The notes: generated by a model from the sequence alone, not told the origin. A stretch of 57,234 nucleotides of DNA from Paralimibaculum aggregatum (GCF_030270585.1 NZ_BSYI01000032.1:1-57234), one strand, 5' to 3'. Counted from the stretch's first letter, positions 35,609 to 48,851 are shown. Translations and numbers: made by a program.

Positions 35609-36841
35609 ATGAAGACCGAGAAACTCGATTTTCCGGGCCATAGCGGCGCCCGCCTCGCCGCGAGGCTCGACCTGCCGGGGGGGCGGCCGCGCGCCGTGGC
35701 GCTGTTCGCGCACTGCTTCACCTGCGGCAAGGACATCGCCGCGGCGCGGCGCATCGCCGGGCGGCTGAGCGCCGAGGGCATCGCCGTGCTGCGCTTCGAC
35801 TTCACCGGGCTCGGCCATTCCGAGGGGGAGTTCGGCAGCACCGGCTTCTCGGCCAATATCGGCGATCTGGTGGCGGCGGCGGAGCATCTGGCCGGGCGCG
35901 GGCTGGCGCCGGAGATCCTGATCGGCCATTCGCTCGGCGGCGCCGCGGTGCTGGCCGCGGCGGGAGACCTGCCCTCGGTGCGGGCGGTGGTCACCATCGG
36001 CGCGCCGGCGGATCCGGGGCATGTGCTGCACAATTTCGGCGCCGGGCTGGAGGCGATCCGGGCCGAGGGCGAAGCGGAGGTGACGCTCGGCGGGCGCAAG
36101 TTCTCGATCTCGAAGGGCTTCGTCGAGGATGTCGAGGCGGCGCGGCTGACCGGGCGCATCGCCGGGCTGAAGCGCGCGCTGCTGGTGCTGCACGCCCCGC
36201 GCGACGCGCAGGTCGGCATCGAGAACGCCTCCGAGATCTTCCGCGCCGCGAAGCATCCCAAGAGCTTCGTCAGCCTCGACGATGCCGACCACCTGCTGAC
36301 CCGCGCCGCGGATGCCGACTATGCCGCAGGGGTGATCGCCGCCTGGGCGCTGCGCTACCTGCCGGCGGAGCCCGGCGAGGCGGCGCCGGCGGAGGAGGTC
36401 GTGCGGGTCTCCGAGGCCGACCCCGGGGGCTTCCTGCAGAACATCCGCGTCGGGCCGCGGCACCGGCTGCGCGCCGACGAGCCGCCGGCGGTGGGGGGCA
36501 GCGATCTCGGCCCCTCGCCCTATGGCCTGGTCTCCGCCGGGCTCGGCGCCTGCACGGCGATGACGGTGCGGATGTATGCGCGGCGCAAGGGCTGGCCGCT
36601 CGAGGACGTGCAGGTCGAGATCGAGCACGACAAGATCCATGCCGAGGACTGCGAGCACTGCGAAACCCGCGACGGAAAGATCGACCGTTTCCGCCGCCGC
36701 ATCCGCCTCTCCGGCCCGCTCGACGCGGCCCAGCGCGCGCGGCTGATGGAGATCGCCGACCGCTGCCCGGTGCACCGCACGCTGGAGAGCGCGGTGGTGG
36801 TGGAGACCGAGGCGGTGGAGAGCGGGGCCGCCGCCGACTGA
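35609..36841 (+). CDS. alpha/beta hydrolase fused to an OsmC-family domain
   Basis: 410 residues. The N-terminal half has an alpha/beta-hydrolase with LFAHCFTCGKD (oxyanion region), the nucleophile elbow GHSLGG and a downstream Asp/His pair (LHAPRDAQVG, DADHLL). The C-terminal half is an OsmC/Ohr domain with LGACTAMTVRMYARRKG and DRCPVHRTLE, carrying the two redox cysteines that reduce organic peroxides. This bifunctional layout is a recognised proteobacterial type. The start follows GGGGGAGGACAGCG. It is transcribed divergently from the YfgM-like gene; CTTGCGT (35494) and ACGCAAG (35530) form an inverted pair in the spacer. Confidence 0.88.
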   Translation: MKTEKLDFPGHSGARLAARLDLPGGRPRAVALFAHCFTCGKDIAAARRIAGRLSAEGIAVLRFDFTGLGHSEGEFGSTGFSANIGDLVAAAEHLAGRGLAPEILIGHSLGGAAVLAAAGDLPSVRAVVTIGAPADPGHVLHNFGAGLEAIRAEGEAEVTLGGRKFSISKGFVEDVEAARLTGRIAGLKRALLVLHAPRDAQVGIENASEIFRAAKHPKSFVSLDDADHLLTRAADADYAAGVIAAWALRYLPAEPGEAAPAEEVVRVSEADPGGFLQNIRVGPRHRLRADEPPAVGGSDLGPSPYGLVSAGLGACTAMTVRMYARRKGWPLEDVQVEIEHDKIHAEDCEHCETRDGKIDRFRRRIRLSGPLDAAQRARLMEIADRCPVHRTLESAVVVETEAVESGAAAD

Positions 36842-36849
36842 TCGGCGCC

Positions 36850-37770
36850 TCAGGGCGGGGGCGCCGCCGCCGCGATCCGGGCGAGGCGGCGCTCGCGGTG
36901 GAAGACGTAGATCCCGGCGGCGATGATGATCGCGGTGCCGGCCCATGTCAGCGCGTCGGGGAAGTCGCCGAACACCGCGAGGCCGAGCAGCGTCGCCGAG
37001 ACGATCTCGATATATTGCAGCGGCGCCGCGACGCCGGCCTCGATATGCATCAGCGCGCGGGTGATCATCTGGTGCACCAGCGCCGCGAAGACCCCGATCA
37101 GCAGGAACAGCGCGAGCTCGCGCCCGTTCGGCAGCAGCACCGGCGCCGCCTCCGGCGCGGCGAGGGCGCCCACCGCCATCCCGGCGCCGAGCGTCAGCAT
37201 GGCGAAGACCCCGGTCCAGAACTGCAGCGTCAGCGGCCCGCCGGTGCGGCTCATCGCCCGCGTCACCAGCATGTAGCTCGCGAAGCACAGCGCCGCCGCC
37301 AGCGGGTAGACCGCCGCCCAGCCGAAGGCGGCGAGATTGGGCCGCAGCACCACCAGCGCGCCGATCAGCCCCACCGCCACCGCCGCGAGGCGGCGCCAGC
37401 CCAGCCGCTCGCCGAGGATCAGCGCCGCCAGCAGCGTGAGGATCAGCGGCTCGACGAAGAAGATCGCGATGGTGTTGGCCACCGGCATCTCGCGCAGCGC
37501 GAGGTTGATCGCGAGGATCGTCAGGCCGAAGAACATGCCGGCGGCGGCGTGCCCGGGCCGCGGCCGCTTCAGCCCGCCGGCGAAGAGGATGATCGGCAGC
37601 ATCACGATCGACTGCGCGAGGAAGCGCCCGGCGCCGGTCTCGGCCGGGGTCAGACGCTCCATCAGGAGCTTGGCGATGACGTCGAGCCCGGGGGCGATCA
37701 GCATCGCTCCGATCATCAGGCCCATGCCGAGAATCGGCTTCGGTGCGGTGGGGGTCGTGTCGGCGGTCAT
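36850..37770 (-). CDS. DMT-superfamily (EamA) transporter
   Basis: 306 residues with ten predicted transmembrane helices in two five-helix EamA repeats; the first ends around GLIGALVVLRPN, the second begins near AVYPLAAALCFASY. These export metabolites or amino acids; the substrate is not deducible. Its stop faces the OsmC gene (8 bases apart). No good ribosome site precedes the ATG at 37770, so the exact start is a little uncertain. Confidence 0.82.
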   Translation of the reverse strand: MTADTTPTAPKPILGMGLMIGAMLIAPGLDVIAKLLMERLTPAETGAGRFLAQSIVMLPIILFAGGLKRPRPGHAAAGMFFGLTILAINLALREMPVANTIAIFFVEPLILTLLAALILGERLGWRRLAAVAVGLIGALVVLRPNLAAFGWAAVYPLAAALCFASYMLVTRAMSRTGGPLTLQFWTGVFAMLTLGAGMAVGALAAPEAAPVLLPNGRELALFLLIGVFAALVHQMITRALMHIEAGVAAPLQYIEIVSATLLGLAVFGDFPDALTWAGTAIIIAAGIYVFHRERRLARIAAAAPPP

Positions 37771-37924
37771 GGCGGCATCTTGCACGGGTTGCTGCCTGCG
37801 TCCATTCGCGCATGAAGGGATCGCGCCGGCCGCGCGGGGCGGCGGGCGGGAGACTCCGTGACGCAGGGGAAGGCGTCCGGTGCTAGGCTTTCCGGGGGGC
37901 GGTGGTGATTCGTGGAGATCCGTC

Positions 37925-38782
37925 ATGGCCGAGTTCGACGCCGCCGCTTTCAAGGCCGGCACCCGGGCGCAGTGGAACGCCGTCGCCGAGCGATGGGACG
38001 GCTGGCACGGCGTCGTCGAGGACTGGATCGGCCCGGCCAACCTGCGGATGCTCGACATGGCGGAGATCGGCCCGGGCCAGCGCGTGCTGCATGTCGCCGC
38101 CGGCTCCGGGCGCGAGGCGCTGCGCACCGCCGAGCGGGTCGGGCCGTCGGGCCATGTGCTGGTCACGGATTTCTCCGAGGAGCTGATCGCCATCGCCCGG
38201 CGCAACATCGCCGCCGCGGGGCTCGGCAATGTCGCGGCGGCGGTGATGGACGGCGAGGCGGTGGAGGTGCCGCCCGGCAGCTTCGACGCCGCGCTCAGCC
38301 GCCTCGGGCTGATCTTCTTCCCGGACCAGGTCGGCGCGCTGAAGCGGCAGATCGCGGCGCTGAAGCCCGGCGGGCGGATCGGCGCGGTGGTCTATGCCGA
38401 GGCGAAGGACTGCCGCTTCTTCGCCGACCCGGTCGGCATCATCCGGCACCGCGCGGCGCTGCCGCCGCCGCAGCCGGGCCAGCCGGGGCCGTTCTCGCTG
38501 GGCGCGCCGGGGCGGATCGAGGCGGTGTTTGCCGATGCCGGGCTGGAGCAGGTCCGCACCGCGCGCCTGCCGGCCCCGCTCGTCATGGAGAGCGCGGCGG
38601 AATGCCTGCGCTTCCAGCAGGAGAGCTTCGGGGCGCTGCACCAGATGCTCGCGGCGCTCGACCCCGCCGCCCGCGAGGATACCTGGGCCGAGGTCGCCGA
38701 TGCGCTGCGCGCCTTCGAGACCGGCGGGCGCTTCATCGGCCCCTGCACGCTGCTGGTGGCGGTGGGGCGCAAGCCGGGCTGA
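37925..38782 (+). CDS. class I SAM-dependent methyltransferase
   Basis: 285 residues. The SAM motif is QRVLHVAAGSGREALRTAERV (Gly-rich loop AAGSG, where VLDVACGTG is more usual), then VTDFSEELIA and MDGEAVEVPPGSFDAALSRLGLIFF (UbiE/Methyltransf_11-like). Small-molecule methylation is likely; the acceptor is unknown. GGAGATCCGTC precedes the ATG; the ORF's earlier ATG is out of family. Confidence 0.82.
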   Translation: MAEFDAAAFKAGTRAQWNAVAERWDGWHGVVEDWIGPANLRMLDMAEIGPGQRVLHVAAGSGREALRTAERVGPSGHVLVTDFSEELIAIARRNIAAAGLGNVAAAVMDGEAVEVPPGSFDAALSRLGLIFFPDQVGALKRQIAALKPGGRIGAVVYAEAKDCRFFADPVGIIRHRAALPPPQPGQPGPFSLGAPGRIEAVFADAGLEQVRTARLPAPLVMESAAECLRFQQESFGALHQMLAALDPAAREDTWAEVADALRAFETGGRFIGPCTLLVAVGRKPG

Positions 38783-38818
38783 GCCGACCCGGGCGCCGGC
38801 GCCGGCCCCGGTCTCGGA

Positions 38819-40804
<1,986 letters not shown>

Positions 40805-40875
40805 TGCTGTCTGCTCCTCGCGCCTCTTCCCCCATCTATGGGGCGAGCGCGCGCAGGACGCAACATCTAGCGCGC

Positions 40876-41280
40876 TCAGCCGGTCGGGGGGATCATGCTT
40901 GCCCGTTCACCGAGGATATAGCGGATCACGTCGGCCGCGTCGAAGGCCAGTGAGAGACCGATGCTGGCGAGATAGATCCAGAGCACCTGGCGCTGCGGCC
41001 CCGGCACGCCGCGGCCGAGACGCAGCAGCAGGAAGATCGCCAGCGGGGTCCAGAACAGCAGATGCGGCAGCCCGAGCAGGCGCACGAAGCCGAGCTCGGC
41101 ATAGAGCCACCGCATCACCGGCACCATGGCGAGATTGGCCAGCAGGATCGCCGCTGCCTCGATCCATGTCGCGCGGCGCAGCGCCAGCACGGCGAAGCTG
41201 CCGAGCGTCGCGATGTTGAGCCAGAGCACCCAGAGGCGCACCCAGTCCGGCAGCGTGGCAATGGCGTCGGCAAGGCCCAT
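40876..41280 (-). CDS. small four-helix membrane protein
   Basis: 134 residues with hydrophobic segments near 15-35, 42-62, 72-90 and 99-118. Conserved-looking RWLYAELGFVRLLGLPHLLFW suggests a known but uncharacterised membrane family. AGGAGAAACGC precedes the ATG. It is divergent from the TetR regulator. I cannot assign a function. Confidence 0.65.
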   Translation of the reverse strand: MGLADAIATLPDWVRLWVLWLNIATLGSFAVLALRRATWIEAAAILLANLAMVPVMRWLYAELGFVRLLGLPHLLFWTPLAIFLLLRLGRGVPGPQRQVLWIYLASIGLSLAFDAADVIRYILGERASMIPPTG

Positions 41281-41408
41281 GCGTTTCTCCTGTCCCGCGT
41301 TGCCGGGCAGATGGTCGCGGCCGTCCAGCGCTGCAACCGGCCGTCGCGCGGGCGTGAAGGGCCGTCAGCCTTCCGGCAGATCGGTGCTGGCATGGCGCGG
41401 GCGCGGGG

Positions 41409-41424
41409 CCTATCATCCGATAGG
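41409..41424 (+). promoter_or_regulatory. candidate TetR operator
   Basis: CCTATC-ATCC-GATAGG is a perfect 6+6 palindrome 18 bases before the TetR ATG and also in the spacer before the membrane gene. Its position fits autoregulation by the TetR-family protein. Confidence 0.45.
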
Positions 41425-41442
41425 TCCGACAGGGGGAACGCG

Positions 41443-42144
41443 ATGGCCGGAAAGAAGAAGGCCCGGAAGCGGGAGAGGCCGGAACCGGCGCCGGTGCAGG
41501 AGCCCGTGCCGGTGCCGGAGCCCGTGCCGGAGCCCGTGCCGGTGCCGGAGCCCGTGCCGGAGCCCGTGCCGGCGCCCGTTCCTGTGGCCGCGGCGCCGGC
41601 CGGGGCCCGGCCGCCGGATCGCCGGGCGCAGATCCTCGATGCCGCCGAGGCGATGGCGCGGCAGGCCGGCTATGGCGGCTTCAGCTTCCGCCAGATCGCG
41701 GCCGAGGTCGGGATCAGGAGCGCCAGCGTGCACCATCACTTCCCGACCAAGGCGGCGCTCGCCGCGACGCTGACCGCGCGCTATGCCGACCGCTTCATCG
41801 AGGGCCTCGGCCCGCCGGACGAGCCGGGCGCGCAGCTCCGCCTGATCGCCGCCTACCGCGCGGCGCTGAGCGACCGCGCCGGCATGTGCCTCTGCGGCAT
41901 CTTCGCCGCCGAGGCCGGCGGGCTGCCGGCCACCGTCACCGTCGAGGTGCGGGAGTTCTTCGAGCGGCTGATCGGATGGACCGCCGAGAGCCTTGGCGAG
42001 ACCGGCGACCGCAGCGGCGCCGAGGCGCTGGTGGCTGGCCTCGAGGGCGCGCTGCTGGCGGCCCGCGCGCTCGGCGAGACCGCCGCCTTCGACCGGGCGG
42101 CGGCCCGGCTGCTCGATGCCGCGAAGGGCGCGCGCTGGGGCTGA
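41443..42144 (+). CDS. TetR/AcrR family regulator with a Pro/Val/Glu repeat N-terminus
   Basis: 233 residues. After a basic start (MAGKKKARKRERPEPAP), a stretch made of PVPEPVPEPV repeats (20-47) precedes the helix-turn-helix domain, whose FSFRQIAAEVGIRSASVHHHFPTKAALA is a textbook TetR motif. The ligand domain (about 110-233) is of the CLCG-containing type (GMCLCGIFAAEAG). The repeat extension is unusual for the family. Ribosome site AGGGGGAACGCG. The palindrome at 41409 is probably its operator. Confidence 0.85.
   Translation: MAGKKKARKRERPEPAPVQEPVPVPEPVPEPVPVPEPVPEPVPAPVPVAAAPAGARPPDRRAQILDAAEAMARQAGYGGFSFRQIAAEVGIRSASVHHHFPTKAALAATLTARYADRFIEGLGPPDEPGAQLRLIAAYRAALSDRAGMCLCGIFAAEAGGLPATVTVEVREFFERLIGWTAESLGETGDRSGAEALVAGLEGALLAARALGETAAFDRAAARLLDAAKGARWG
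41500..41559 (+). repeat. two 30-bp tandem units in the TetR N-terminus
   Basis: The unit GAGCCCGTGCCGGTGCCG plus GAGCCCGTGCCG occupies 41500-41529 and again 41530-41559, then starts a third time. It encodes EPVPVPEPVP repeats. Confidence 0.85.
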
Positions 42145-42207
42145 GCCGGCCCCAGACCCGGCCCCGGCCCCGGCCCCGGCGCCCGAGCCGCCGCCCGGCC
42201 CGACGCC

Positions 42208-44136
<1,929 letters not shown>

Positions 44137-44227
44137 GCTTCGTCCTTTCCGTCGGCGCCCCAGGGGAGATAGGGCGCGCCGGGGCGGAACCGAACCCCGG
44201 CGCTCCGGCCGGCCCCGGCGGCGGGGC

Positions 44228-46102
44228 CTATTCGGCGGCGGGCTCGGCCTCCAGGTCGGCCGCCAGGAAGCCGCCGGACTGGCGCTTCCAGAGCCGCGCA
44301 TAGAGCCCGCCGGTCTCGAGCAGCGCCTCGTGGCTGCCCTCCTCGATGATCCGCCCGCGGTCGAGCACCACGATCCGGTCCATGCTCTGGATCGTCGAGA
44401 GCCGGTGCGCGATGGCGACCACGGTCTTGCCCGCCATCAGGTCCGCCATGGCCTCCTGGATCGCCGCCTCGACCTCCGAATCGAGCGCCGAGGTGGCCTC
44501 GTCGAGGATCAGGATCGGCGCGTTCTTCAGCACCGCCCGGGCCAGCGCGATGCGCTGGCGCTGGCCGCCGGAGAGCCGCACGCCGCGCTCGCCGACATGG
44601 GCGTCGAGCCCGCGCCGGCCCTCGCGGTCGACCAGGCCGGGGATGAACTCGTCGGCATGCACCTTGGCGGCGGCCTCCCAGAGCTCGGCCTCGGTGGCCT
44701 CGGGCCGGCCATAGGCGATGTTGTCGCGGATCGAGCGGTGCAGCAGCGCGGTGTCCTGGGTGACCATGGAGATCTGCCGGCGCACGCTGTCCTGCTGGCA
44801 ATCGGCGAGGTCCTGCCCGTCGATCAGCACGCGGCCGTCATCCGGGTCGAAGAAGCGCAGCGCCAGGTTCACCAGGGTCGACTTGCCGGCGCCGGAGCGG
44901 CCGACCAGGCCGACCCGCTCGCCGCCGCGGATGGTCAGCGAGACATCCGCGACGCCGCCGGCACCGCCGGTCTCGCGCCGGTCGCGGCCATACTGGTGGG
45001 TGACGTGGTCGAAGCGGATCTCGCCGCGCTCGAGCTTCAGCGCCGGGGCGCCGGGGCGGTCCTTCAGCCCGAGCGGCTTGGAGACCATCTCCATGCCCTC
45101 CTGCACCGTGCCGATGTTCTGGAACAGCATCGAGAGCGACCACATGATCCACTCGACCATGCCCGAGAGCCGCATCACCAGCGCCGAGGCCGCCGCGATC
45201 GGGCCGACCGAGATCGCCCCCAGCGACCAGAGCCAGACACCATAGCCCACCACCCCGCCGATCAGCAGGATCGAGAGCGCCGAGAGCCAGATGTTGAGCC
45301 AGGTGTAGAGCCGGGTCTGGGCGTGGAACACCCAGCGGAACGCCTCCATCGCCTCGCGGGCATATTCCTCCTCGCGCTCGGCATGGGCGAAGAGCTTCAC
45401 CGTCTGGATGTTGGTGTAGCTGTCGACGATGCGGCCGGCGAGATCCGAGCGCGCCTCGGCCACCGCCTTGCCGGCACGGGTGATGCGCGGCACGAACCAC
45501 ACCGCCACCGCCACGGTTCCGGCGAACCAGAGCGCCAGCGGCGCCACCAGCCTCAGGTCGGTCTCGGCGAGGATCACCGCGGCGCCGAGCAGGTAGACCC
45601 CGGCATACCACATCTCCTGCGCCAGCTGGTGCGTCGCGTCGTTGAGCGAGGGCGCGAGCTGGAGCTGCTTGTTGGCGACCCGCCCGGCGAAATCGTCGGA
45701 GAAGAACGAGAGCGACTGGCGCAGCATCTTGCGATGGGTGCGCCAGCGCACCAGCGCGCCCATCGGCGCGTAGTAGCCCTGCCCGGAGACGAAGGACTCG
45801 ACGATCACCGAGAGCGGGCGCACCAGGATCACCACCGCGATCATCACCAGCAGCGTGTCGCCGTGGTCCTGCCACAGCCGGTCCGGCTGCGCCTCGGTCA
45901 GGATGTCGACGAGCTGGCCGGCGAAGCGCAGCAGCAGCGCCTCGGAGATCGCGAAGATCAGGCCGAGCACCATGCTCGCCAGCAGCACCCAGCGCGCCGG
46001 GTAGAGGAAGCGCCGACAGAACGGAATCAGCCGGTTCGGGATCTCTGCGGTTTCGTCATAGGGCTGATAGGGATCGATCAGCGTCTCGAAAAAGCGGAAC
46101 AT
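44228..46102 (-). CDS. ABC exporter half-transporter (TMD-NBD), second of a pair
   Basis: 624 residues with six helices in the first 320, then GRSGAGKST, LSGGQRQR, ILILDEATSALDSE and IAHRLSTIQ. It resembles the preceding gene, 91 bases further on in the same direction; the two probably arose by duplication and may form a heterodimer. The N-terminal MFRFFETLIDPYQPYD is a family-typical opening. Both ATPase sites look complete. Confidence 0.88.
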   Translation of the reverse strand: MFRFFETLIDPYQPYDETAEIPNRLIPFCRRFLYPARWVLLASMVLGLIFAISEALLLRFAGQLVDILTEAQPDRLWQDHGDTLLVMIAVVILVRPLSVIVESFVSGQGYYAPMGALVRWRTHRKMLRQSLSFFSDDFAGRVANKQLQLAPSLNDATHQLAQEMWYAGVYLLGAAVILAETDLRLVAPLALWFAGTVAVAVWFVPRITRAGKAVAEARSDLAGRIVDSYTNIQTVKLFAHAEREEEYAREAMEAFRWVFHAQTRLYTWLNIWLSALSILLIGGVVGYGVWLWSLGAISVGPIAAASALVMRLSGMVEWIMWSLSMLFQNIGTVQEGMEMVSKPLGLKDRPGAPALKLERGEIRFDHVTHQYGRDRRETGGAGGVADVSLTIRGGERVGLVGRSGAGKSTLVNLALRFFDPDDGRVLIDGQDLADCQQDSVRRQISMVTQDTALLHRSIRDNIAYGRPEATEAELWEAAAKVHADEFIPGLVDREGRRGLDAHVGERGVRLSGGQRQRIALARAVLKNAPILILDEATSALDSEVEAAIQEAMADLMAGKTVVAIAHRLSTIQSMDRIVVLDRGRIIEEGSHEALLETGGLYARLWKRQSGGFLAADLEAEPAAE

Positions 46103-46499
46103 GCCAACCTCGCAAGTGTTGGGTGCGATATAGGGTCGTTCATGGGAAATGGGCAGGCCGAAGGGCCCGGCCCGGTCAGGCGGGGGAGGAGCGCGCTGGG
46201 CGGCACGGGGCCGGGCTCAGCGGATGCGGACAGCGATCTCCATGCGGACCTCCCGGGCGAGCCTCTGCGAGGCAGCGTGTGAGAGTTGCTGTACACCATG
46301 CCGGCGATTCTGTCGAGCCCCGAAGCCGGGCGCGGCGCCGGGCGCGGAGATGGCCCCGGAGCCGGCCGCGGAGTTGGCTCCGGAGCCAGCCCCGGAGCCG
46401 GGCGCGGGGGCGGCCCCTCCGGCGGCTGGCGGGCCGCTTGGCGGGCGCGGCCCCGGCGCGCTAGAGAGAGGGCAGGCGAGGCGGCAGGGAGCGAGCGAG
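46103..46499. other. 397-bp divergent control region between the ABC pair and hemF, GGAGCC-rich
   Basis: No gene seen. It contains a GGAGCC-type purine/C repeat tract (about 46340-46425) that continues in frame into hemF as an Ala/Pro/Glu-rich extension, and a GCCTC-TGC-GAGGC stem (46261-46273). On the minus strand a ribosome-like GGGAGGTCCGC precedes a 9-codon ORF (46217-46243, MEIAVRIR); whether that is a leader peptide of the ABC genes is speculative. Confidence 0.4.
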
Positions 46500-47405
46500 A
46501 TGGCCGAGAACGCAGCGGCGGAGATGGCCGCCGAGAAGGCGCAGGCGGCAGCCTGGTTCAGCGAGCTGCGCGACCTGATCTGCGCCGCCTTCGAGAGCCT
46601 CGAGGACGAGCAGCGGAGCGGGCCGCATGCCGGTCTCCCCCCCGGCCGCTTCGAGCGGAAGGAGACCCGCCGCGCCGGCGAGGGCGCGGGCGACCAGGGC
46701 GGCGGGGTGATGAGCGTGATGCGCGGCGGCCGGGTCTTCGAGAAGGTCGGCGTCAACGTCTCGGAGGTCTACGGCGCGCTCGGCGCGCAGGCGCAGAAGA
46801 GCCTGACCGCGCGCCGGGAGATCCCCGGGCTGGCCGGCGACCCGCGCTTCTGGGCCTCCGGGATCTCGCTGGTGGCGCATATGCGCTCGCCGAAATGCCC
46901 GGCGGTGCACATGAACACGCGGATGTTCTGGACCCCCTGGTGCTGGTGGTTCGGCGGCGGCGCCGATCTCAACCCGATGGTCGAGGAGCCCGAGGACACC
47001 GCCTTCTTCCATGCCCGCCTGCGCGCGGCCTGCGACCGCCACGCGCCGGACTACTACCCCCGCTTCAAGGCCTGGGCGGACGAGTATTTCTTCATCCGCC
47101 ACCGCGGCGAGGCGCGCGGCGTCGGCGGCATCTTCTACGACGATCTCTGCACCGGCGACTGGGCGGCGGATTTCGCCTTCACCCGCGATGTCGGCCGGGC
47201 CTTCCTCGACGCCTTCCTGCCGATCACCGAGCGCCGCCGCGACGCGCCCTGGAGCGAGGCCGACCGCGCGCACCAGCTCGTCCGCCGCGGGCTCTATGCC
47301 GAGTTCAACCTGGTCTATGACCGCGGCACCCGCTTCGGGCTCGAGACCGGGCACAACCCCGAGGCGGTGCTGATGAGCCTGCCTCCCGTCGCCACCTGGC
47401 CCTGA
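46500..47405 (+). CDS. hemF: oxygen-dependent coproporphyrinogen III oxidase
   Basis: 301 residues, the normal HemF length. Signatures: GVNVSEVYG, ISLVAHMRSPKCPAVHMNTR, GGGADLNP (152-159), FYDDL and an end region GTRFGLETGHNPEAVLMSLPP. It converts coproporphyrinogen III to protoporphyrinogen IX with O2, an essential heme step in aerobic growth. The start used has GGGAG 8 bases upstream; the reading frame remains open for 117 codons further back, but that part is repeat-rich. Confidence 0.93.
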   Translation: MAENAAAEMAAEKAQAAAWFSELRDLICAAFESLEDEQRSGPHAGLPPGRFERKETRRAGEGAGDQGGGVMSVMRGGRVFEKVGVNVSEVYGALGAQAQKSLTARREIPGLAGDPRFWASGISLVAHMRSPKCPAVHMNTRMFWTPWCWWFGGGADLNPMVEEPEDTAFFHARLRAACDRHAPDYYPRFKAWADEYFFIRHRGEARGVGGIFYDDLCTGDWAADFAFTRDVGRAFLDAFLPITERRRDAPWSEADRAHQLVRRGLYAEFNLVYDRGTRFGLETGHNPEAVLMSLPPVATWP

Positions 47406-47427
47406 CGCCGCCACGAGGAGATCCAAG

Positions 47428-48180
47428 ATGAGCACCCCAACCCTGCCCCTCGCGGGGCGTCACGCGATCGTGACCGGCGCCTCCTCCGGCATCGGCGCCG
47501 CCACCGTGCGGGCGCTGGCCGGCGCCGGCGCCGCGGTCACCGCGCTCGCCCGCCGCGCCGATCGGCTCGAGGCGCTGGCCGCGGAGACCGGCTGCACGCC
47601 GCTGGCCTGCGACATCCGCGACGGCACCGCGCTGGAGGCGGCGCTGGCGCCGCTGGCGCCGGACATCCTGGTCAACAATGCCGGCCTCGGCGCCGGCATC
47701 TCGGGGCTGATGGGCGCCTCGCGCGCCGAGATCGCGCAGACCATCGACACCAATGTCACCGCGCTGCTCGACACGCTGCGCATCCTGCTGCCGGGGATGG
47801 CGGCGCGGCGCCGCGGCCATGTGGTGAACATCGGCTCGGTGGCCGGGCTCTACCCGATCCTGTCGGCGGTCTATGGCGGCTCCAAGGGGGCGGTGCGGCT
47901 GATCTCGCAGAACCTGCGGCTCGAGCTCGCCGATACCGGCATCCGCGTCACCGAGATCTGCCCGGGGCGCGTGACCACCGAGTTCTACGACGCCTCGGTG
48001 CCCGACCCGGCCGCCCGCGCCGCGCTGAAGGACACCGGCATCCGCGAGCTCGACCCGGAGGACATCGCCGCGGCGATCCTCTATGCGACCAGCGCGCCGG
48101 AGCATGTCAACATCTCGACCATCGAGCTGCAGCCGCGCGGGCAGGCCTATGGCGGGGTGCGCTTCAACCGGGACATCTGA
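47428..48180 (+). CDS. SDR-family NAD(P)-dependent oxidoreductase
   Basis: 250 residues, classical short-chain dehydrogenase: TGASSGIG (17-24), NNAG (83-86), Ser137, Tyr149 and Lys153 (YGGSKGAV), and a PGRVTTEF loop. The C-terminus (HVNISTIELQP) resembles YdfG, a serine/3-hydroxy acid dehydrogenase. GAGGAGATC precedes the ATG, 23 bases after hemF, so it may share its transcript. Confidence 0.9.
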   Translation: MSTPTLPLAGRHAIVTGASSGIGAATVRALAGAGAAVTALARRADRLEALAAETGCTPLACDIRDGTALEAALAPLAPDILVNNAGLGAGISGLMGASRAEIAQTIDTNVTALLDTLRILLPGMAARRRGHVVNIGSVAGLYPILSAVYGGSKGAVRLISQNLRLELADTGIRVTEICPGRVTTEFYDASVPDPAARAALKDTGIRELDPEDIAAAILYATSAPEHVNISTIELQPRGQAYGGVRFNRDI

Positions 48181-48395
48181 GGCCCGCCGGCGCCCCGCGG
48201 CTCCCCGAGAGGCCGCCGCCCTGCCAGCCCCCCGGCCCGCCTCCCCGCACCGCACCGGCGCCGCACCGTGGCCGCACCGGGGCCGCGCGCCGTTCCGGCC
48301 GCCGCGCGATGTGCGACGGGCTTGCGCGCGGGCGCGGGGCGCGTCATGGTCTGGGCTTGTCCGAGGCCGATCGGGCGGCGACCGGGGAGGACCGT

Positions 48396-48851
48396 TTGCG
48401 CAAGTTCATGGTGGTGGTCGACGAGACCCCGGAATGCGCCCAGGCGATGCGGTTCGCCGCGCGCCGGGCGCAGAAGACACAGGGTCTCGTCACCATGCTC
48501 TACGTGATCCCGCCCGACGATTTCCAGCACTGGATGGGCGTGGCCGAGGTGATGCGCGCCGAGGCGCGGGAGATGGCCGAGGCGCGGCTCTCCGATCTCG
48601 CCGAGGAGCTGCGCGCGCTGACCGGGCTGACGCCGGAATTCGACATCCGCGAGGGCAAGCCGGTGGAGGCGGTGCTGGCACAGATCGAGGCCGACCCGGA
48701 TATCGGCGTGCTGGTGCTCGGTGCCGGCCAGGAGGACGGCCCCGGCCCGATCATCACCCAGCTGGTGAACAAGATGGCCGGCAAGCTGCCGATCCCGGTG
48801 ACCATCGTGCCCGGCGGGCTCACCATGCAGCAGATCGACAACGTCTGCTGA
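48396..48851 (+). CDS. universal stress protein UspA family, TTG start
   Basis: 151 residues. The family N-terminus (LRKFMVVVDETPECAQAMRFA) begins at TTG 48396, directly after GGGGAGG; no ATG is available at that position. VLVLGAGQEDGPG and an ITQLVNKMAGKLPIPVTIVPG end are typical of Rhodobacterales UspA. No ATP-binding G2xG9xGS motif is complete. It is probably a stress-related regulatory protein. Confidence 0.85.
   Translation: MRKFMVVVDETPECAQAMRFAARRAQKTQGLVTMLYVIPPDDFQHWMGVAEVMRAEAREMAEARLSDLAEELRALTGLTPEFDIREGKPVEAVLAQIEADPDIGVLVLGAGQEDGPGPIITQLVNKMAGKLPIPVTIVPGGLTMQQIDNVC

Noticed and set aside
41500-41559. CRISPR-like direct repeats
   Set aside because: The repeats are adjacent and in frame, with no spacers or cas genes. 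The same holds for 13206-13259 and 55111-55171.
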